Below are positions 59,935 to 64,000 of a stretch of 64,000 bases of DNA, piece by piece. Numbering within the stretch: position 1 is the stretch's first letter; each line of letters starts with the position of its first letter. The stretch spans positions 1 through 64,000 of the forward strand of contig NZ_BONI01000018.1 of NCBI RefSeq assembly GCF_016862635.1, written 5' to 3'. A program made the position numbers and the translations under genes. The notes beneath the pieces are model-generated. The model did no database searches and had not been told where the DNA came from. It saw nothing but the letters and a program-made list of their open reading frames with translations. The stretch is from Catellatospora coxensis. Its GTDB lineage: Bacteria; Actinomycetota; Actinomycetes; Mycobacteriales; Micromonosporaceae.

Positions 59935-60939
59935 ATGAGCACGGGGACGGCACGCAGCCGCCTGCGGCTGCCGCAACTCGACGCGACCAACGGGGTATGG
60001 GCGGCCCTCGCCGTGGCGCTGATCGTCGGCGGCACGCTGGTCGCCCTCGACGGGGGTTCGCTGTTCAGCGAGTCGAGCACGATCAGCCTGCTGCAGCGGG
60101 CCGCCGGGCTGGGCATCGTCGCGGTCGGGCAGACCATCGCCATCCTCGCCGGCTCGCTCGACCTGTCCGTGGCGTACGTGATCAGCCTGACCTCGCTGGT
60201 CGCCGCCGAGACGATGGCCGGCTCGGACGGCATGGTGCTGCCCGCGATCCTCGCCGTGCTCGCCGTGTCGGCCGCGATCGGGCTGGTCAACGGGCTGCTG
60301 ATCACCAAGCTGCGGATCAACGCGTTCATCGCGACACTCGGCGTCGGGCTGCTCATCAAGGGCTACCTGGAGCAGGGGTACGCCGGACCGGCCGGCAGCG
60401 TGCCGACCTCGTTCCAGCACCTGGGCTACGACCGGCTCGGCCCGGTGCCGCTGTCGTTCCTGCTGTTCGCCGCGGTCGCCGCCGCGGTCTGGTTCACCCT
60501 GCGCGGCACCCGCTACGGCCACCACCTCATCGCGACCGGCGGTGACCTGGACGTGGCCCGGCTGTCCGGGGTACGCACCGACCGGGTCCTGATCCGCACC
60601 CACGTCATCTGTTCGCTGTGCGCCGGGATCGCCGGGCTCTACCTGGCCAGCCGGCTGGGCGCGGGCGCGCCGCGGGTCGGCGCGGAGGGCGGCTACGACC
60701 TGGAGTCGATCGCCGCGGTCGTGCTCGGCGGCACCGTGCTCGCCGGGGGCAAGGGCGGGGTCACCGGCACCGTCGGCGGTGTGCTGCTGCTGGCCGTCAT
60801 CGACGGCGTGTTCAACCAGCTCGAAGTCGACTCCTTCTTCAAGCAGATGGTGCGCGGCGTGGTCATCGTCGCCGCGGTCGCGGTGTACGCCCTGCGCCTG
60901 CGCCGCACCTCCGACCGGCGGAAGGCGGCTGTGGCATGA
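59935..60939 (+). CDS. Sugar ABC transporter permease 1 (RbsC-like)
   Basis: A 334-residue permease of the BPD_transp_2 type with 8-10 hydrophobic segments and the characteristic AVGQTIAILAGSLDLSVAYVISL and AAVVLGGTVLAGGKGGVTGTVGGVLLL motifs. AAGGAG precedes ATG 59935, 55 bases after the ATPase stop. Its stop overlaps the start of the second permease by four bases. The two permeases probably form a heterodimer. Confidence 0.93.
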   Translation: MSTGTARSRLRLPQLDATNGVWAALAVALIVGGTLVALDGGSLFSESSTISLLQRAAGLGIVAVGQTIAILAGSLDLSVAYVISLTSLVAAETMAGSDGMVLPAILAVLAVSAAIGLVNGLLITKLRINAFIATLGVGLLIKGYLEQGYAGPAGSVPTSFQHLGYDRLGPVPLSFLLFAAVAAAVWFTLRGTRYGHHLIATGGDLDVARLSGVRTDRVLIRTHVICSLCAGIAGLYLASRLGAGAPRVGAEGGYDLESIAAVVLGGTVLAGGKGGVTGTVGGVLLLAVIDGVFNQLEVDSFFKQMVRGVVIVAAVAVYALRLRRTSDRRKAAVA

Positions 60940-61943
60940 GTACTGAACTGGCAACATCCACGACCCCAGCCGTGAAGGCCGGGCTGGGCGGGGGCGGGCG
61001 TAGCGGTTGGGGGGCGGGCAGCATCCGGCCCGTGCTGATCATCCTGGTGCTGCTGCTGGTCGCGGTCGGCATCCGGCAGCCCGACTTCTACGACCCGCCC
61101 GTGCTGCTGGCGTTCCTCAAGCGCGCCGCACCGCTGATCATTCTGGCCGCCGGGCAGTACTTCGTCATCGTCGCCGGCGACTTCGACCTGTCCGTCGGCT
61201 CGCTGGTCACCGCCGAGGTGGTGATCGCCGCCCGGCTCATCGACGGCGATCCGGCCGCGACCTGGCCGGTCATCGCGCTGCTGCTCGGCTTCGGCCTGCT
61301 CATCGGCCTCGTCAACGGCGTGGTCACCACGCTGCTGCAGGTGCCGTCGTTCATCACCACGCTGGGCATGTACCTGGTGCTCGTCGGCGCGGTCTACACC
61401 TGGACCGGCGGCTCGCCCCGGGGCGCGCTGTCGGAGGAGTTCCGGATGTTCGGCCGCCGCGGCATCGACGGCGTGCCGGTGCTGGGCCAGCTGCCGTACG
61501 CGGTGCTGGTCCTGGCCGGGGTCGCGGTGCTGGCCGTGCTGGCGATGCGCTCGGACTTCGGCAAGGTGCTGCTCGCCGTCGGCGACAACCCGCGCGCGGC
61601 CCGGCTCGCCGGCGCCCGCACGGCCCGGATACGCACCATCGCGTTCCTGGCCAGCGGGCTGGCCGCGGCCGTCGCGGCGATCCTGCTCGGCGGCTTCGGC
61701 GGGGTGTCCTTCCAGGTAGGGCAGGGACTGGAGTTCACCGCGATCACCGCGGTCGTGCTCGGCGGGGTGGTGCTCGGCGGCGGGCGCGGCTCGGTCGCCG
61801 GAGCCATGCTCGGCGCGCTCACCCTGCAGACCCTGCTCACCCTGCTCAACCTGCTCGGCGTCTCGGGCGCGCTCAGCTCCGCCGTGCAGGGCCTGATCAT
61901 CCTCGCCGCCGTCGCCGTCGGCACGCTGCGCCGCCGCACCTGA
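60936..61943 (+). CDS. Sugar ABC transporter permease 2 (RbsC-like)
   Basis: A 335-residue permease of the same family, with AAGQYFVIVAGDFDLSVGSLVTAEVV, NGVVTTLLQVPSFITTLGMYLVL and TAVVLGGVVLGGGRGSVAGAMLGAL. ATG 60936 overlaps the previous stop (ATGA), indicating coupled translation. A Gly-rich N-terminal tail of ~25 residues precedes the first helix. It is followed 49 bases later by the binding lipoprotein gene. Confidence 0.93.
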   Translation: MSTELATSTTPAVKAGLGGGGRSGWGAGSIRPVLIILVLLLVAVGIRQPDFYDPPVLLAFLKRAAPLIILAAGQYFVIVAGDFDLSVGSLVTAEVVIAARLIDGDPAATWPVIALLLGFGLLIGLVNGVVTTLLQVPSFITTLGMYLVLVGAVYTWTGGSPRGALSEEFRMFGRRGIDGVPVLGQLPYAVLVLAGVAVLAVLAMRSDFGKVLLAVGDNPRAARLAGARTARIRTIAFLASGLAAAVAAILLGGFGGVSFQVGQGLEFTAITAVVLGGVVLGGGRGSVAGAMLGALTLQTLLTLLNLLGVSGALSSAVQGLIILAAVAVGTLRRRT

Positions 61944-61992
61944 ACCGCCCCACCGCACCGCCCCACCGAACCGCCGATCGAGAGGAACACCC

Positions 61993-63177
61993 ATGAGGAG
62001 ACGCACCCCCGTCCTGCTGGCCGTGTGCACCGCCGTGGCGGTGGGCGTGGTCGGCTGCACCAGCGACCTGCCCGGCGAGCCGCCCAAACCCACGGCCACC
62101 GGGGCCGGCACCGGCGAGACGTCGAAGTTCTTCGTCCAGGCCGACCACGACAACGAGCTGGCGCTGCGCACCAAGTCCGCCACCGGGCCCGCGGACAAGC
62201 CGTGGGAGCAGGCGCTGGACCCGAAGACCGTGGACACCGCCAAGTACAAGAAGGCCGGGCCGTACCACCTGTGCTTCTCCAACGCGGGCGTGGGCAACCC
62301 GTGGCGGCAGGTCGGCTTCAAGAACATGCAGGCCGAGGTGAAGCTGCACCCGGAGATCAAGACGTTCACCGTGGCCGACGCGGAGAGCAAGGACGACAAG
62401 CAGATCTCCGACATGACCGACCTGCTCGGCAAGGGCTGCGACGCGCTCATCGTCTCCCCGAACACCACCGCGACACTGACCCCGGCTGTCGAGCAGGCCT
62501 GCGCGAAGGTGCCGGTCATCGTGTTCGACCGCGGCGTCAACACCAAGTGCCCGGTCACCTTCATCAACCCCATCGGCGGGTACGCGTTCGGCGCGACCGG
62601 CGCGGAGTTCCTCGTCGAGAAGGTCAAGCCGAAGGGCAAGATCCTCGCGCTGCGCATCCTGCCCGGCGTCGACGTGCTCGAAGCCCGCTGGGGCGCGGCG
62701 AAGGTCGTCTTCGACAAGTCCGACCTGGACGTCGTCGGCGTCGAGTTCACCGACGGCGACGCGGCCAAGACCAAGACCATCGTGACGAACTACCTGCAGC
62801 GCTTCGGCGACATCGACGGCATCTGGATGGACGCCGGAGCCACCGCCGTCGCCGCGGCCGAGGCGTTCGAGGACGCGGGCAAGCCGTTCCCGGCCATCGT
62901 CGGCGAGGACCAGCAGGACTTCCTCAAGATGTGGCAGGACAAGAAGCTCACCGCGATCGCCCCGACCTACCCGACGTACCAGTGGCGCACGCCGGTCATC
63001 GCGGCCCTGAAGATCCTCAACGGCGAGGCCGTGGCCAGCCCCTGGAAGCTGCCCCAGCCGACCATCACCCAGGACAACCTGAGCCAGTACGTGCAGGCCG
63101 ACATGCCGCCGCTGCACTACGCCATGTGCGGTTGCGCGACCCTGCCCGGCTACCCCAAGGACTGGGGCGGCAAGTAA
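61993..63177 (+). CDS. Sugar-binding lipoprotein (periplasmic-binding-protein type)
   Basis: A 394-residue lipoprotein; lipobox VVGC with Cys ~22. The mature part has GPYHLCFSNAGVGNPWRQVGFKNMQAE, typical of ribose/galactose-type binding proteins (YHIGFSN.. family), KGCDALIVSPNTTATLTPAVEQA, and VIVFDRGVNTKCPVTFI. It captures the sugar for the two permeases. A GAGAGGAAC ribosome site precedes ATG 61993. The mature N-terminus has an extra ~60-residue spacer. A second cluster of Cys (MCGCATLPG) near the C-terminus is unusual. Confidence 0.9.
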   Translation: MRRRTPVLLAVCTAVAVGVVGCTSDLPGEPPKPTATGAGTGETSKFFVQADHDNELALRTKSATGPADKPWEQALDPKTVDTAKYKKAGPYHLCFSNAGVGNPWRQVGFKNMQAEVKLHPEIKTFTVADAESKDDKQISDMTDLLGKGCDALIVSPNTTATLTPAVEQACAKVPVIVFDRGVNTKCPVTFINPIGGYAFGATGAEFLVEKVKPKGKILALRILPGVDVLEARWGAAKVVFDKSDLDVVGVEFTDGDAAKTKTIVTNYLQRFGDIDGIWMDAGATAVAAAEAFEDAGKPFPAIVGEDQQDFLKMWQDKKLTAIAPTYPTYQWRTPVIAALKILNGEAVASPWKLPQPTITQDNLSQYVQADMPPLHYAMCGCATLPGYPKDWGGK

Positions 63178-63246
63178 CTCCCCGCACCACCACGGCGGCC
63201 GCCCTCCTCCCGGGGCGGCCGCCTTCACCCGTGAAAGAGGTGTCTC

Positions 63247-64000
63247 GTGTTCGCCATCGGCGCCAACCCGTGGATCTGGACCTCCCCCGTGGACGACGAC
63301 GCCCTGCGCGAACTCGTCCCCCGCATCGCCGCCTGGGGCTTCGACGCGGTCGAGATCCCCGTCGAGAACCCGGGCGACTGGTCCCCCGATCTGGTTCGTG
63401 ACCTGCTCGCCGAACACGGCCTGGCCGCCGCGTCGGTGCTCGCGGTCACCCCGCCGGGACGGGACCTGGTCTGCACCGACGCGGCCACGGTACGCAGCTC
63501 GCAGGACTACCTGCGCGGGCTGGTCGACGCGGCTGCCGTCCTGGGCGCGCCGAGCGTCTGCGGCCCGGTGTACGCGGCCGTCGGGCGGCTGTGGCGGATG
63601 TCGGCCGGCGAGCGCCTCGACTGCTACCGGCAGCTCCGGTCCGCTTTGGAGCCGGTCGCGGAGTATGCGGGCGAGCGCGGTGTCGCGATCGGGATCGAGG
63701 CGCTGAACCGGTACGAGACCTCGGTCGTCAACACGATGGCGCAGACCCTGGACGCGATCGACGGGCTGCCCGGCAACGTCGGGATCATGCTCGACAGCTA
63801 CCACATGAACATCGAGGAGTCCGACCCGTACGCCGCGGTCACCCTGGCCGGGCCGCGCATCGTGCACGTGCAGGTGTCCGGCAGCCATCGGGGCGCGCCC
63901 GGCGCCGACCATCTCGACTGGCCGCGCTGGCTCGGCGCGCTGGTCGGCACCGGATACCGCGGCCCGATCTGCATCGAGTCGTTCACCGGCGAGAACGAGG
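63247..64000 (+). CDS. Sugar phosphate isomerase/epimerase (TIM barrel), cut by window end
   Basis: The first 251 residues of a xylose-isomerase-like TIM-barrel protein starting at GTG 63247 (AAGAGG upstream). Visible motifs: WGFDAVEIPVENPG, VAIGIEALNRYETSVVNTMAQTLD with a metal-ligand Glu, GIMLDSYHMNIEE with Asp/His, HVQVSGSHRGAPGADHLDW, and ICIESFTGENE with the last ligand Glu. This is the D-tagatose 3-epimerase/D-psicose epimerase-like pattern. As the last visible gene of the sugar ABC operon it likely epimerises the imported sugar. The C-terminus lies beyond the window. Confidence 0.88.
   Translation, partial: MFAIGANPWIWTSPVDDDALRELVPRIAAWGFDAVEIPVENPGDWSPDLVRDLLAEHGLAAASVLAVTPPGRDLVCTDAATVRSSQDYLRGLVDAAAVLGAPSVCGPVYAAVGRLWRMSAGERLDCYRQLRSALEPVAEYAGERGVAIGIEALNRYETSVVNTMAQTLDAIDGLPGNVGIMLDSYHMNIEESDPYAAVTLAGPRIVHVQVSGSHRGAPGADHLDWPRWLGALVGTGYRGPICIESFTGENE

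Noticed and set aside
58131-60359. 742-codon minus-strand frame over the sugar ABC ATPase
   Set aside because: Antisense shadow of a clear ATPase; composition is Gln/Arg/Ala/His-rich with no motifs.
1-64000. CRISPR arrays, tRNA/rRNA genes, transposases, integrases, phage genes
   Set aside because: No regularly spaced direct repeats, cloverleaf-like sequences or mobile-element proteins were recognised.

Overview
The window is high-GC DNA with strong third-position GC bias, typical of an actinomycete. CBM2-type cellulase architecture, an RsrR/NmrA pair, a TipA-type MerR regulator, many secreted DUF11 or ricin proteins and recurrent intergenic hairpins suggest a soil member of the Micromonosporaceae (Actinoplanes/Catellatospora/Micromonospora type). 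This placement is inference; there is no rRNA, tRNA, CRISPR array, transposase or phage gene in the window to confirm it.

Layout. 1-2.0 kb: start of an ABC importer operon on the minus strand (binding lipoprotein, permease). 2.2-6.8 kb: an SDR and a three-gene molybdenum hydroxylase of PaoABC/YagTSR type. 6.9-12.9 kb: small secreted protein, orphan response regulator lacking the conserved receiver Lys, membrane acyltransferase, a membrane-anchored P-loop/Sel1-TPR protein, and a TipA-like MerR regulator with a textbook 19-bp-spacer promoter. 13.1-18.1 kb: GNAT, divergent rsrR/NmrA redox pair, SDR plus isochorismatase-like hydrolase, WD40-like protein. 18.2-24.2 kb: DUF11 surface protein, DUF1905/YdeI protein, SAP-like/hemerythrin fusion, cysteine-free ribosomal protein L36, GSP17M-like protein, ogt, PNPOx-like oxidase. 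24.3-28.6 kb: one very long gene fusing an assimilatory nitrate reductase to its flavoprotein electron donor. 28.9-33.9 kb: secreted four-module cellulase, LVIVD/choice-of-anchor protein, small membrane-anchored protein. 33.9-37.2 kb: Acg-type nitroreductase and a metal efflux set (CDF, CmtR-like ArsR, CDF). 37.4-39.9 kb: a SIR2-domain protein convergent with a TIR protein whose C-terminal half looks like the substrate-binding domain of Hsp70. 40-46.6 kb: MFS transporter, acetoacetate decarboxylase-like protein, class IV aminotransferase convergent with a sulfotransferase-like protein, second DUF11 protein. 47-54.3 kb: LprG-like lipoprotein, small secreted proteins, aldehyde dehydrogenase, SnoaL-like protein, an apparently gutted S1 protease, methyltransferase, AI-2E transporter, DUF4240. 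54.4-64 kb: a secreted ThuA/glucose-sorbosone-dehydrogenase/PKD/CBM/ricin protein divergent from a ribose-type sugar ABC transporter operon (ATPase, two permeases, binding lipoprotein) ending in a TIM-barrel epimerase cut by the window edge.

How they fit together. Two themes dominate: plant polysaccharide and sugar use (GH5 cellulase, ThuA/GDL protein, sugar ABC operon with epimerase, probably co-controlled from a 430-bp AT-richer divergent region carrying TTAACGGA motifs) and stress, redox and metal handling (RsrR, hemerythrin, cysteine-free L36, CmtR/CDF, Acg nitroreductase). The most novel-looking locus is the SIR2 / TIR-Hsp70-SBD pair at 37.4-39.9 kb. Both families are known NAD+-consuming immune effectors, and the fusion suggests a sensor for unfolded or foreign polypeptides; this function is inference.
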